The notes: a model not told the origin generated them from the sequence alone. DNA of 64,000 nucleotides from an uncultured Amylibacter sp. (GCA_959347425.1 OY365741.1:1264501-1328500), one strand, 5' to 3'; counted from the stretch's first letter, positions 1-8,571 are shown. Translations and numbers: made by a program.

Positions 1-839
1 TAGAGCTGTGCGAACATCCGCCAAACGGACAGGGTGCGACGGCGATTTTGATAAATAATATTTTGGCGCATTTTGACCTTGCGGGCTATGACCCGCTTGG
101 GATTGAACGCGCGCATGTGGAGGCTGAGGCGACAAAACTTGCCTATGATGCCCGCGATAGGATTATTGCGGATGCCGATTATACCGCACGGCTGGATTAT
201 ATGGTTGCGGCAGAAACCGCGGCTCGGCTGGCCGGAGTGATACAGATGAACAAAGCACAAGCGGGGATAAAAACCCTGAGCGAGGCGGTTCATAAAGACA
301 CCATTTGCCTGTCGGTTGTTGATAAAGACCAAATGGCGGTGTCCTTGATTTATTCGGTGTTTCACTCGTTTGGTTCTGGTTTAGCCTCCGATATTTACGG
401 TATTAATTTCCAAAACCGCGGGGCGGGGTTTAATTTAACGCGGGGGCATCCGAATGAAGCGGGCGGGGGCAAACGCCCGATGCACACGATTATTCCTGCC
501 ATAGCTCGGCAGGCTGGGCGTGTTATTATGCCGTTTGGCGTTATGGGCGGCGCGTATCAACCCTGCGGGCATAGCCGCTTTTTAACCAATCTGGTGGATT
601 ATGGCATGGATATACAGGCGGCGATTGATGCGCCAAGGTGCTTTGCCGAGGGTGCGGATTTGGCGGTTGAACGCGGGTATTCGGCGGCTGTGCGCCAAGG
701 GCTGGCCGATTTGGGGCATAAAATAACCACCCCGATTGTTCCGATTGGCGGCGCACAGGCGGTGTTTATTGACTATGATAAAGGTGTGCTTATCGGCGGT
801 AGTGATCCGAGGAAAGATGGTGCGGCTGTTAGTTATTAG
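1..839 (+). CDS. ggt: Gamma-glutamyltransferase family protein, C-terminal part (5' end outside window)
   Basis: The reading frame is open from the window edge (first full codon at base 3) and starts with a PPNGQG motif typical of the large-subunit end of gamma-glutamyltranspeptidases. The family is made as a proenzyme that cleaves itself before a threonine; that Thr is probably codon 300-302, in HKDTICLSVVD. Later motifs GGGKRPMHTIIP and GVMGGAYQPCGH fit the small subunit that carries the glutathione or gamma-glutamyl binding site. The residue after the nucleophile is Ile rather than the usual Thr. The product would hydrolyse or transfer gamma-glutamyl groups, normally in the periplasm, but the signal peptide is out of view. 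The stop codon lies inside a heptad repeat array. Confidence 0.88.
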   Translation, partial: ELCEHPPNGQGATAILINNILAHFDLAGYDPLGIERAHVEAEATKLAYDARDRIIADADYTARLDYMVAAETAARLAGVIQMNKAQAGIKTLSEAVHKDTICLSVVDKDQMAVSLIYSVFHSFGSGLASDIYGINFQNRGAGFNLTRGHPNEAGGGKRPMHTIIPAIARQAGRVIMPFGVMGGAYQPCGHSRFLTNLVDYGMDIQAAIDAPRCFAEGADLAVERGYSAAVRQGLADLGHKITTPIVPIGGAQAVFIDYDKGVLIGGSDPRKDGAAVSY

Positions 840-880
840 TTATTAGTTATTAGTTATTAGTTATTAGTTGTTAGTGATTG
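829..880 (+). repeat. Heptanucleotide tandem repeat at ggt stop
   Basis: Six to seven units of a 7-bp repeat of the ATTAGTT type, with GTTAGTG variants at the right edge. The array begins inside the last codons of the preceding gene and supplies its TAG stop. It belongs to the RTTARYK family found at many gene ends in this window. Confidence 0.9.
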
Positions 881-890
881 GAGGTTGGTT

Positions 891-1105
891 ATTAGAAGTT
901 AAGGGTAGAGGTTTTTTGTTTGCGCCATTTCTTTGTGGCAAGCCACTTTGAAATGTCGCCCGCCCGCCCACCCCTCCTGCGGAGAGCTGGACGGGCTATT
1001 TTTTGGCTGGGGTTTAGCTCAGCGTCTTGTATATAGTCTAAATAAATTTAGAACATAGTTATCGTCTTGAAACCTAAGGCTTTTGTGTATGGGCTTTGCA
1101 TGTTT
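891..1105 (+). repeat. Dispersed intergenic repeat, copy A
   Basis: This stretch matches 23733-23936 in the same orientation. Shared blocks include TAGAGGTTTTTTGTT, GCCCGCCCACCCCTCCTGCG, CTAAATAAATTTA and ATCGTCTTGAAACC. The middle holds a GC hairpin (CCCG...CGGG arms) followed by a T-run, like an intrinsic terminator. No coding sequence is seen in the 840-1198 gap, which is made of this element bounded by heptad arrays on both sides. It may be a small mobile or palindromic repeat element or a structured RNA. Confidence 0.75.
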
Positions 1106-1167
1106 TTATTTTGGTCGGGCAGGTTCAACTGCCCTATGTCGTGATGACGAAGACCCGAAGGGCAGAC

Positions 1168-1204
1168 TCACTAATAACTAACAACTAACAACTAATAACT
1201 AACA
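1168..1204 (-). repeat. Heptanucleotide repeat at DUF192 stop
   Basis: Five units of the RTTARYK heptad (CTAATAA/CTAACAA on the plus strand), overlapping the stop codon of the minus-strand DUF192 gene. It faces the array at 829-880 in inverted orientation, each array reading in the sense of the gene it ends. Confidence 0.85.
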
Positions 1205-1696
1205 TATAGGCGGCACCATTTCTGCACCCGTCTCTATCCCCAAGGATTCTGCCATTCCGCCGTTTATCTCTAAAATATATTGTATCGCCTCCCCGCCAAA
1301 AATCGGGGTTTCATCCAAAGGCACAGCGCGGGGATGGATTTTCTGCAAAACCCCGTGTTCATCAAAAAACAACATATCCAAAGAAATCAGAGTATTACGC
1401 ATCCAAAACGACACTCTACGCGGTGCGTCATAGATAAACAGCATCCCAGAAAATTGCGGCATCGAGCGTCTGTGCATCAAACCATTGGAACGAGTTTCAT
1501 CGGTATCCGCTACCTCAACCGTGAAATCAACCACGCCAAATTCCCCGCGTAGTTTTACCGATGTGGTTTGGCAGTCGCCAGAAATATGGTCGGCAAAAAC
1601 GGGCGTGATAAACACGCATAAAAAAACCAGCCCGAAAAAAACCAGTACAGCAAAAATGGATTTGGCACGTTTAAAAAAGAACAACATTTGCGGCAT
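1199..1696 (-). CDS. DUF192 family exported protein
   Basis: A 165-residue protein. The start at 1696 is preferred over longer frames because GAGGGGG lies just upstream of the ATG and the longer frame would overlap the divergent methyltransferase gene. Residues 1-35 form a basic stretch, a hydrophobic segment and a likely cleavage site at VFA-DH, so it is probably secreted to the periplasm. The rest shows DUF192 hallmarks: RSNGLMHRR, SGMLFIYD, RRVSFWMRNTLISLDMLFFD and GGEAIQYILEINGG. DUF192 proteins are small beta-barrels of unknown biochemical role in bacteria. It is convergent with ggt and divergent from the membrane methyltransferase gene. Confidence 0.88.
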   Translation of the reverse strand: MPQMLFFFKRAKSIFAVLVFFGLVFLCVFITPVFADHISGDCQTTSVKLRGEFGVVDFTVEVADTDETRSNGLMHRRSMPQFSGMLFIYDAPRRVSFWMRNTLISLDMLFFDEHGVLQKIHPRAVPLDETPIFGGEAIQYILEINGGMAESLGIETGAEMVPPIC

Positions 1697-1838
1697 AACA
1701 CCCCCTCGTTTGATTTCACCCCTATTACCACAGATCGGGCGAAAATACCACACCATAAGGGTTTGCTCTTGACACCTAACCCATCCTATAATAACAAAAT
1801 TAACCACATACTTCACCCAGAAAACAACCCCTGCTACC

Positions 1839-2561
1839 ATGAGACCACAAACCAACGCTATTGATATGTTTTTGTTCAAATATCGGGGCATCCTGCCACC
1901 GTTATTTTTGATTGCTGCGCTGGGCTTGCAGATAAATTTCGCGGTCTTTGCACGCGGGGCAGGGGGTTGGGTGGATTTGCCCAATATCGCCCTGATTAGC
2001 TTTGGGCTGTTTGGGATGGGGATTCGGATCTTTGCCATTGGCTATGCTGGCAAGAATACCTCTGGTCGGAATATTATCGGTCATGTGGCGGATAGTTTGA
2101 ATACCACGGGGATTTATTCTATCTGTCGTAACCCGTTGTATTTGGGTAATTTTTTTCTGTGGCTGGCATGTGTGATGGCGCTGGACTCTGTGCCGATTAT
2201 CGCACTGTTCCTTATTGCCTTCTGGTGGTTTTACTCCCGTATTATCCAAAGCGAGGAAGCCTTCCTGATGCAAAAATTTGGCACGGAATATAGCGATTAT
2301 CACGCCAGAACTTGGCGGATTTTGCCGAATATCCTCACCTATCGGCGCGGGCAAACGCGGTTTGATATGATGCGGGTATTTCATCAAGAAAGCGGTGGGT
2401 TGCTGGCGTTTTTCACCGCCTTTATCATCAGCGATAAGGCGGATATATTGCTGGGTGGGGAGTTTGCGCCTTTGATGGAAGACGTAATACTTTTGGCAGG
2501 ATTTGGGTTATCCTTTTGCCTATATGGGTTTTTGAGATGTATCAAACCCCCCAAAAAATAA
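1839..2561 (+). CDS. Isoprenylcysteine carboxyl methyltransferase (ICMT/PEMT)-like membrane protein
   Basis: A 240-residue multi-pass membrane protein. The diagnostic stretch is CRNPLYLGNFFLWL (residues about 96-109), followed by hydrophobic helices and the charged SEEAFLMQKFGTEYSDYHARTWR segment, the SAM-binding signature of the ICMT/phospholipid methyltransferase superfamily. In bacteria these enzymes methylate lipids or small molecules; the substrate is unknown here. The C-terminal 70 residues add two further hydrophobic segments. No strong ribosome binding site precedes the ATG at 1839, so a start at the ATG nine codons later (MFLFKYR) is possible. Confidence 0.78.
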   Translation: MRPQTNAIDMFLFKYRGILPPLFLIAALGLQINFAVFARGAGGWVDLPNIALISFGLFGMGIRIFAIGYAGKNTSGRNIIGHVADSLNTTGIYSICRNPLYLGNFFLWLACVMALDSVPIIALFLIAFWWFYSRIIQSEEAFLMQKFGTEYSDYHARTWRILPNILTYRRGQTRFDMMRVFHQESGGLLAFFTAFIISDKADILLGGEFAPLMEDVILLAGFGLSFCLYGFLRCIKPPKK

Positions 2562-2582
2562 CCCTTACGGATACAATACCCC

Positions 2583-3203
2583 TTACGGATTTAGCCGCGT
2601 AATCGCCCAATCGGCATTTAATGTCGCCCGTTCAAACAAAAACCGATCGTGCAGGCGGTCTTTGCCATCCTGCCAAAATTCCACCGCCAAAGGATACAGG
2701 CAATAGCCGCCCCAAAACGGCGGACGCGGTGGCGAATCGCCGAATTTCGCGGTTAATTCCGCCACGCGGTCTTCCAACTCGCGCCGATTTTTCAAAGGCG
2801 CGGATTGTTGGGAGGCCCAAGCACCAATCTGGCTCTGCGGATGGCGCGAATAAAAATAGGCATCGGCACGCTCGTTATCTTGTTTGCCAACCAGCCCACG
2901 CACGCGGATTTGGCGTTTTTGCGTCTTCCAATGGACGACAAAAGCCGCCTTTTTGGCATAATCCAATTCTTTCGCCTTGGCAGAGCCATAATTGGTATAA
3001 AAAACAAACGCTTCTGTCGTGATATCCTTTAGCAAAACCATCCGTGCGTTGGGCAAACCTTGCGAATCAACGGTCGCCAAGGAAATCGCGTTTGGGTCAA
3101 TCGATTCCGTACTATGCGCCTGCGCCAGCCAATCCTTAAACAAGGCAATTGGGTTTTTCGTGGCAAAGATTTCAGCTTGTAATTGTGCGGATTTATCAGA
3201 CAT
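2583..3203 (-). CDS. pdxH: Pyridoxamine/pyridoxine 5'-phosphate oxidase
   Basis: A 206-residue FMN enzyme that makes pyridoxal 5'-phosphate from PNP or PMP in the cytosol. Family signatures include ATVDSQGLPNARMVLLK, FVFYTNYGSAKAKEL, RQIRVRG (FMN/PLP contacts), FYSRHPQSQIGAWASQQS and the C-terminal RLHDRFLFER...W...RLNP. Length is normal for the family. It is tail-to-tail with the methyltransferase gene. Confidence 0.96.
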   Translation of the reverse strand: MSDKSAQLQAEIFATKNPIALFKDWLAQAHSTESIDPNAISLATVDSQGLPNARMVLLKDITTEAFVFYTNYGSAKAKELDYAKKAAFVVHWKTQKRQIRVRGLVGKQDNERADAYFYSRHPQSQIGAWASQQSAPLKNRRELEDRVAELTAKFGDSPPRPPFWGGYCLYPLAVEFWQDGKDRLHDRFLFERATLNADWAITRLNP

Positions 3204-3379
3204 AGGCGATTCTTTTGATAGAGTTCTTTTGTGGCTATTATAGCGGATTTTTCGCGTTTGGCTAGGGGGGATAAAAATCTTGTGGAAAAAATTGTGAAAA
3301 AATGCTTGATTTTATTTGAAATTTGCCTAAACTGGGTTTTATGGCACTTTATCAAATCCAAACCCAAAGGAAACCACTC

Positions 3380-4252
3380 ATGACTCCCGACAAAAACACC
3401 GATAACAATACCTATAAAAATAAAACGATAACCGCTTTTATCAACCGATTCGCGCTTATCTGTCTTATTGCCAGTGGCATGATGCTAACCGCCTGTGGTG
3501 ATAAAGAATCCCCAGAGTCACGCCACGGTTGGTCATCGCGTTCCTTTACCCTAGAAGATGATTTATCAGGTCAAGTCGCCACTGCAGGCACTAGTGCACA
3601 GTTCCTTGCCGCAACTCTTGCATATCTAAGACGTACTGGGTTTGAGGAATATCAAAGAGAAGGCACCATAGGTTTCCACGCGATTCGTGGCAATGATTTT
3701 GATGTTGATAACACGTCGCTGGGTGCCACGGATGGGATTCTTGTCATGCAAACCAGTGGCAGTGATGGGGGAGGCGGGCATGTGTTTGCTGGCAGGCTGG
3801 GTACCACGGATGTCGGTCCAGCATTTGCACAGACCGAGCCCACCGCCACCTTTCGCGGTCGTGCCGTTATTTTATTAGTGCATAATAGAGGCGGCGGATT
3901 TTTTAGTTCGGGCAATAGTCTTGAAAATGTTGTATCGTTTGATAATCTTGCTCTCACGGCCAATTTTGAGGCAGGAACGTTAAGCGGTAGCAATACGAAC
4001 ACCTTGGGCGAGAAGTTGGATGTTAATGCCACTATTAACGATAATATTCTTTCGGGGACAGTGGACGTGACCTTTACAAATAGCGCGATTACCAGTGCTG
4101 CCAATCGGAGTCTTTTTCCTGCTAACAACCTAACCGGACGAATTGGTGAAAACGGCGCGGTTGCGACCTTTGCCAGCCATCTGGCACGGGGTCGCCCCAG
4201 CGATTACGCCCTTGGTGGCGGGTTTGTGGTAAAGCCAACCCCTGCTAATTAA
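3380..4252 (+). CDS. Surface-type lipoprotein with C-terminal TbpB-like barrel
   Basis: A 290-residue lipoprotein. The ATG at 3380 is preceded by AAAGG, while an upstream in-frame start at 3323 lacks a site. After a long polar n-region comes a hydrophobic segment and lipobox LTAC (Cys 39). The C-terminal third carries the pattern seen in transferrin-binding-protein-B-like solute-binding domains: ISGTV-like strand (LSGTVDVTF), LTGRIGENGAV, then a final strand ALGGGFVVKP. The same pattern occurs in the lipoproteins at 17546 and 61583 (minus), so the three look like members of one family. Ligand is unknown. A TTGATT...TAAACT promoter-like pair lies about 55 bp upstream. Confidence 0.75.
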   Translation: MTPDKNTDNNTYKNKTITAFINRFALICLIASGMMLTACGDKESPESRHGWSSRSFTLEDDLSGQVATAGTSAQFLAATLAYLRRTGFEEYQREGTIGFHAIRGNDFDVDNTSLGATDGILVMQTSGSDGGGGHVFAGRLGTTDVGPAFAQTEPTATFRGRAVILLVHNRGGGFFSSGNSLENVVSFDNLALTANFEAGTLSGSNTNTLGEKLDVNATINDNILSGTVDVTFTNSAITSAANRSLFPANNLTGRIGENGAVATFASHLARGRPSDYALGGGFVVKPTPAN

Positions 4253-4367
4253 TCCATAAAAACCTCTAAAACTCCGAAACCCGAAAAAACTCTTGTATAA
4301 ACCCAAAAAACTCTTTATGTATCGGTTAGTATAAAAAACATAACCCGAAAACATAAAGAGCAAAAAA

Positions 4368-5210
4368 ATGACAAACGGTATAATGAAGGGCAAACGCGGA
4401 CTCATCATGGGGGTTGCCAATAAGCAATCCATCGCTTGGGGGATAGCCAAATCGTGCTATGAGCACGGCGCCGAGCTGGCGTTTTCTTATCAGGGTGAGA
4501 CCTTGAAAAAACGCGTTGAACCCTTGGCGGCCAGTATTGATTGCGATTTTCTGCTGGAATGCGATGTGACCAATCCTGCCTCCATTGATAGAGTCTTCAG
4601 CGATATTGAAAAACGTTGGGGTAAGTTGGATTTTGTCGTCCATGCCATTGGCTTTTCCGATAAAAACGAATTGCGCGGGCGGTATGTTGATACCTCTGGC
4701 GATAATTTCCGCACAACCATGGATATATCGGTGTATTCCTTTACTGCCGTGACGCAACGGGCGGAAAAACTGATGCCCGATGGCGGATCGCTGGTGACGT
4801 TAACCTATTACGGGGCGGAAATGGTTATGCCACATTACAATGTCATGGGGGTTGCCAAGGCGGCGTTGGAGGCTTCTGTGAAATACATGGCGATGGATTT
4901 GGGGCCAAAGAATATCCGCGTGAATGCCCTGTCTGCTGGGCCTATCAAAACGCTGGCGGCCTCTGGTATTGGTGATTTTCGCTATATTTTAAAGTGGAAT
5001 CAGCTAAACGCGCCGCTGCGTAGGAATGTCACGACTGAGGATGTTGGCAAATCGGCGATGTATCTTTTGTCCGATTTATCCTCTGGCGTAACGGGGGAGA
5101 CTTTGCACGTCGATGCGGGCTATCACGTGGTGGGTATGAAGGCAGAGGACGCACCAGATATTGATATTGTCACAGGGCGCAAGGAAAATCTTAAGGACGC
5201 GGGAGAATGA
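4368..5210 (+). CDS. fabI: Enoyl-[acyl-carrier-protein] reductase (NADH)
   Basis: A 280-residue short-chain dehydrogenase of the FabI type that reduces trans-2-enoyl-ACP in type II fatty-acid synthesis. The N-terminal nucleotide-binding pattern [17 protein letters not shown] is the divergent glycine motif typical of FabI, and the catalytic Tyr-x6-Lys is in [25 protein letters not shown] is also diagnostic. The stop overlaps the gpt start by four bases (ATGA), so the two are translationally coupled. Confidence 0.96.
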   Translation: MTNGIMKGKRGLIMGVANKQSIAWGIAKSCYEHGAELAFSYQGETLKKRVEPLAASIDCDFLLECDVTNPASIDRVFSDIEKRWGKLDFVVHAIGFSDKNELRGRYVDTSGDNFRTTMDISVYSFTAVTQRAEKLMPDGGSLVTLTYYGAEMVMPHYNVMGVAKAALEASVKYMAMDLGPKNIRVNALSAGPIKTLAASGIGDFRYILKWNQLNAPLRRNVTTEDVGKSAMYLLSDLSSGVTGETLHVDAGYHVVGMKAEDAPDIDIVTGRKENLKDAGE

Positions 5211-5707
5211 ACACACCGCAACTGCCTCATGAAAAAGGGTTTCATGTCAGCTGGGATCAGTTGCATCGCGATAGCCGCGCTTTGGCGTGGCGGTTGGATG
5301 GGAAATGTGAAACGGGCGATTGGAAGGCAATAGTTGCTATCACCCGTGGCGGGATGGCTCCGGCAATGATTATCGCGCGGGAGTTGGATATTCGCATTGT
5401 TGATACCATCAGCGTGAAATCCTACGACCATCAAAAACAAGCGGAGGCACGGATTTTAAAAACCCCCGATGCTGATTTGGTCGGTGATGGCACAGGGATT
5501 TTGGTGATTGATGATTTGGTGGATAGCGGGCGTACCTTGGAATTGGTACGCGCGAAATACCCAAAGGCGCATTTTGCCACGGTCTATGCCAAGCCGAATG
5601 GACGCGCCATGGTGGATAGTTATATTACCGAGGTCAGCCAAGACACGTGGATTTTCTTTCCGTGGGATATGGCGTTGCAATATGTGGAACCCTATCGCGG
5701 CGGGTAG
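5207..5707 (+). CDS. gpt: Xanthine-guanine phosphoribosyltransferase
   Basis: A 166-residue type I phosphoribosyltransferase for purine salvage. It has the 13-residue PRPP-binding motif [13 protein letters not shown], an upstream [19 protein letters not shown] segment and the C-terminal DTWIFFPWD that binds the purine base in Gpt. It would convert xanthine or guanine with PRPP to XMP or GMP. Coupled to fabI and convergent with the histidine kinase gene. Confidence 0.93.
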   Translation: MNTPQLPHEKGFHVSWDQLHRDSRALAWRLDGKCETGDWKAIVAITRGGMAPAMIIARELDIRIVDTISVKSYDHQKQAEARILKTPDADLVGDGTGILVIDDLVDSGRTLELVRAKYPKAHFATVYAKPNGRAMVDSYITEVSQDTWIFFPWDMALQYVEPYRGG

Positions 5708-5743
5708 TTTTTTTGTGGTGGTGTACTATCGTGTGCGCGAAAA

Positions 5744-5769
5744 TAATTCACAATTCACAATTCATCATT
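5744..5769 (-). repeat. GAAT-type heptad repeat at regB stop
   Basis: Three to four 7-bp units (TGAATTG/TGAATGA on the minus strand) directly after, and touching, the stop codon of the minus-strand histidine kinase. The same units occur at 23691-23722 and, in a variant form, at 57669-57712. Confidence 0.75.
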
Positions 5770-7177
5770 AACGCCCCAGATGTTCTGGTAAAACCAAATC
5801 GGCGCGATCCCAGCGAATCTGCACCCAGGCACCGCTGGCCATCCCTGCTGCCGCAGGAGGCACAACCGCGTCAATCCGCCCGGCCCCACGCCCCGCACCG
5901 CGCCCTACACCACCAGCATTTTGAAAGGTCAGGGTTGCACCAGTCCGCTCTAACAACGTCTTGGCAATAAACAATCCCAGCCCCATGCCCTTATATTGCT
6001 CGCGATTATCTTTAATCGGGCGACCGCGTTTGCGCCGCAAAAACGGCTCGCCAATCTGCCCCAATAAATCATTCGGATAGCCACGTCCATCATCGCCAAT
6101 AAAAACCCGAACCTCCGACTCATCCCAACTGGTATCAATCCAAACCGTGGATTTGGCAAAATCAACCGCGTTTTGAATAAGGTTGCGCAGGCTGTGAATA
6201 ACCTCTGGACAGACAATCACATCGGGATTATCGGCGCGGCGCGGTGGGGTCGCCTGCCCATTCGCCAAATAAATAATCTGGATACCGCGTTCCTTATGCG
6301 GCTCGCTGGCTTGGCGCACCACCGCCGCCAAGGGCAGAGTTTTCATCTGTAAATCGCCTTTTATCCCCTTGCCCATGCTCTTTAAAATCGCCCCGAGACG
6401 GGTTGCCTGTTCGTGAATCAGCCGTGCCTCCTCGCACAAAGCAGGCTGGGATTTCAATTCATCCTGCAATTCGCCAGATACCAGTTTTATCGTTGCCAAA
6501 GGCGTGCCGAACTCATGCGCCGCCGTTGCCAAAAACCCGCCGAGCATGGCTAATTTTTGCTCACGTTCCAAGGCCATCTGCGTCGCGCTGAGGGCTTGGG
6601 ACATTGAAAAAGCCTCCAGCGAAATGCGCCACGCATAAGATGCCATAAAAACCACGCCAATACACAAAGCCACCCAACTGCCCGAAAGAAACAAATTGGG
6701 GTGTTTTAATATCTCCCCGCTTATAAAGGTCAGGGGCATATAAAACATGGTGATAAAGGTAATACATGCCAAGGACAGCCCGCCTAGGAAAAGCGTGGTT
6801 TTAAAGCCAAGACTGCTCGCCGAAATGGTAACAGGCACGAGGATAAGCAAGGTAAAGGGGTTGTTAATTCCGCCAGTGAAATACAGCAGGGCAACCAGTT
6901 GCAATAAATCAAAGCCTAGATTTAAAAACGCCCCCATCTCCGACAAGCGGGTATGGGTTGGAAAGGTCAGCGTGGCAAAGATATTCAGCCCAATTGCGCA
7001 GCCAATCGCCAAGGCACACAGACCCAAAGGCAGGTTTATATTCAAATAAAAATCGGCAACCCAGAGCGTGATAATCTGCCCGCCAATCGCCAGCCAACGC
7101 AGCAAAATAAAAGTATGTAATCGCGCCCAATCATAGCGAACAGAGTGGTTTAGGAAAAGGGGAGTTTGCTGTGTCAT
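5768..7177 (-). CDS. regB: RegB/ActS/PrrB-type redox sensor histidine kinase
   Basis: A 469-residue inner-membrane kinase, divergent from the matching regulator gene. The N-terminal half has about six hydrophobic helices with the quinone-site motif GGINNPF. The dimerisation/phosphoacceptor helix is AAHEFGTPLATIK, followed by a HATPase domain with N-box (LIQNAVDFAK) and G-boxes (GDDGRGYP, GMGLGLFIAKTL). In RegB a redox-active Cys lies 40 residues after the phosphorylated His; here that place is Leu (QATRLGAIL), while a Cys sits at +27. A Gly/Ala-rich insertion precedes the C-terminus. It would control phosphorylation of RegA in response to respiratory redox state. Confidence 0.9.
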   Translation of the reverse strand: MTQQTPLFLNHSVRYDWARLHTFILLRWLAIGGQIITLWVADFYLNINLPLGLCALAIGCAIGLNIFATLTFPTHTRLSEMGAFLNLGFDLLQLVALLYFTGGINNPFTLLILVPVTISASSLGFKTTLFLGGLSLACITFITMFYMPLTFISGEILKHPNLFLSGSWVALCIGVVFMASYAWRISLEAFSMSQALSATQMALEREQKLAMLGGFLATAAHEFGTPLATIKLVSGELQDELKSQPALCEEARLIHEQATRLGAILKSMGKGIKGDLQMKTLPLAAVVRQASEPHKERGIQIIYLANGQATPPRRADNPDVIVCPEVIHSLRNLIQNAVDFAKSTVWIDTSWDESEVRVFIGDDGRGYPNDLLGQIGEPFLRRKRGRPIKDNREQYKGMGLGLFIAKTLLERTGATLTFQNAGGVGRGAGRGAGRIDAVVPPAAAGMASGAWVQIRWDRADLVLPEHLGR

Positions 7178-7351
7178 GGGGGAATCGCTCGGGTTGGGGG
7201 GATGGTTTGTTGATTATGGGCAGGTGTTTGGTGTTTTGTAAAGAAAATATTAAGGATTATTTGGGGTTTATCCAGTGAAAGGGCGGATATTTTACGATTT
7301 TATTGGCGAATTCGGTTTGTATTAAAAGCAAAAAATCCCTATAACGGAGTC

Positions 7352-7363
7352 ATGAATAAATAA
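7352..7363 (+). other. Possible three-codon minicistron (MNK-stop) ahead of regA
   Basis: An AACGGAG ribosome-binding site lies at a good distance before an ATG that is followed by only two codons and TAA, ending 12 bases before the regA ATG. The regA start itself has only a weak site. This may be a translation-coupling minicistron or chance. Confidence 0.3.
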
Positions 7364-7375
7364 AAAGCGTTCCAC

Positions 7376-7927
7376 ATGGAAAATCCCCCCCTTGATATTG
7401 GTCTTGATAAAACCCTGCTGATTCTGGATGATGATGAGGCGTATCGTCGCTCGTTAGAACGAGCGATGGCAAAACGCGGGTTTGAAACGACTGCTTTGGG
7501 CAGTGTGGCTGATGGGCGTAAATTCTGCAAGAAAACCCCGCCCGCCTATGCCGTGATTGATTTGCGGCTTTTGGATGGGAATGGGCTGGATGTGGTGGAG
7601 GTTTTGCATGCCCGCCGTCCAACCTCCCGCGTGATTGTTTTGACTGGGTATGGAGCTTTGGCAACGGCCGTGGCGGCAGTGAAGGTTGGCGCGATTGATT
7701 ATTTGACCAAGCCTGCCGATGCCTTTGATGTGACCTATGCTCTGTTGGCAGAGCCTGGGGCTATCCCGCCCCCGCCAGACAATCCTATGACCGCGGAGCG
7801 GGTAAAGTGGGAGCATATTCACAGGGTTTATGAGCTGTGCGATAGGAATGTTTCAGAGACGGCGCGGCGGTTAACCATGCATCGGCGGACTCTGCAACGG
7901 ATTTTGGCGAAACGGGGGCCGAGGTAG
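7376..7927 (+). CDS. regA: RegA/ActR/PrrA-type response regulator
   Basis: A 183-residue regulator: receiver domain with acidic pair DDD near residue 20, phosphoacceptor Asp in VIDLRLLDG and the conserved Lys in YLTKPAD; a proline-rich linker PPPPDNP; and a Fis-like helix-turn-helix ending NVSETARRLTMHRRTLQRILAKR, almost invariant in the RegA family. It would activate or repress redox-controlled genes when phosphorylated by the divergent RegB. The shared intergenic region at 7178-7375 must hold both promoters. The stop is followed by heptad repeats. Confidence 0.95.
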   Translation: MENPPLDIGLDKTLLILDDDEAYRRSLERAMAKRGFETTALGSVADGRKFCKKTPPAYAVIDLRLLDGNGLDVVEVLHARRPTSRVIVLTGYGALATAVAAVKVGAIDYLTKPADAFDVTYALLAEPGAIPPPPDNPMTAERVKWEHIHRVYELCDRNVSETARRLTMHRRTLQRILAKRGPR

Positions 7928-7961
7928 TTATTAGTTGTTAGTGATTAGTGATTAGTGATAA
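7925..7961 (+). repeat. Heptanucleotide repeat at regA stop
   Basis: Five units of the RTTARYK heptad (GTTATTA, GTTGTTA, GTGATTA types) directly at the stop codon of regA, in gene-sense orientation. Confidence 0.85.
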
Positions 7962-8367
7962 CCCCACGCTTGCATGTTTGTAGAGGCAAAAGCTGAGGAC
8001 TACGAGTATCGTAGCTGGATAGCTGAGGGGTAAGCTCCAATAGCAATCCTGAGGCTGGCTCCTTCAATCTAAGACCTGAGGTTAAGCTCTCCTAATAGTA
8101 CTCTAAGTCTCTAACTCCTTCAATCTAAGACCTGAGGTTAAGCTCTCTTAGTAGCACTCTAAGTCTCTAACTCCTTCAATCTGAGACCCGATGTTAGCTC
8201 TTTATGGATGACTTTACGACTAAATATAATAAATTAACGACATAGACAAATTTTTCTTTTACATTATATCAATGGTTTAGATAATTAGAATTGATAATTG
8301 GCTTTTAGGCTATTGCGAGTAGTCTCTAACTAGTTTATATGTAAATGAAGTAATAACGGAGGCACAA
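7962..8367. other. Gene-free region between regA and an accessory patch
   Basis: No gene is seen. The left part holds two AGCTGAGG words and an inverted repeat CTACGA-GTA-TCGTAG near 8000. The centre is a 56-bp tandem repeat (listed separately). From about 8205 the sequence turns AT-rich and leads to a GGAGG site before the small gene at 8368, so the right part probably contains its promoter. Confidence 0.5.
8059..8200 (+). repeat. 56-bp tandem repeat, about 2.5 copies
   Basis: Units start at 8059, 8115 and 8171, each with CTCCTTCAATCTAAGACC at the left. The first two differ at only a few positions (TCCTAATAGTA versus TCTTAGTAGCA); the third is truncated and more diverged. It does not encode an obvious protein. 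The unit is too long and unspaced for a CRISPR. Confidence 0.88.
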
Positions 8368-8571
8368 ATGAAACGCAAAGAAAAATCGACAAAGCAATCA
8401 ACCAAAAAGTTTAGCCTTTGGGGTATGAACTATTCAAGTGAAACAGAAATAAAAAAAACTACGAGTTATGAGACACAGAATGAAATGCCCAGCCTGCCTA
8501 TGCCACACGCACCTAGATTAAATTTGTGGATGTCGGTGCGCTTATTTATTTTATCGTTAATATACGGTTAA
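8368..8571 (+). CDS. Small hypothetical protein
   Basis: A 67-residue unrecognised protein. Support comes from a strong GGAGG site eight bases before the ATG and from a following gene in the same direction 48 bases on. Residues 1-17 are very basic (Lys-rich), the middle is polar, and the last 17 residues are hydrophobic (LWMSVRLFILSLIYG), which could be a membrane anchor or amphipathic helix. Base composition is more AT-rich than the regA side. No function is proposed. Confidence 0.5.
   Translation: MKRKEKSTKQSTKKFSLWGMNYSSETEIKKTTSYETQNEMPSLPMPHAPRLNLWMSVRLFILSLIYG

Noticed and set aside
1697..2038. N-terminal extension of the DUF192 gene
   Set aside because: The frame is open, but a strong ribosome site and signal peptide start at 1696, and the extension would overlap the divergent gene.
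1902..2387. Minus-strand open frame opposite the methyltransferase gene
   Set aside because: Pro/His/Gln-rich shadow translation; the plus-strand gene has membrane helices and a known motif.
8059..8200. CRISPR or repeat-protein coding region
   Set aside because: 56-bp units have no spacers and frames contain stops, so neither reading fits.
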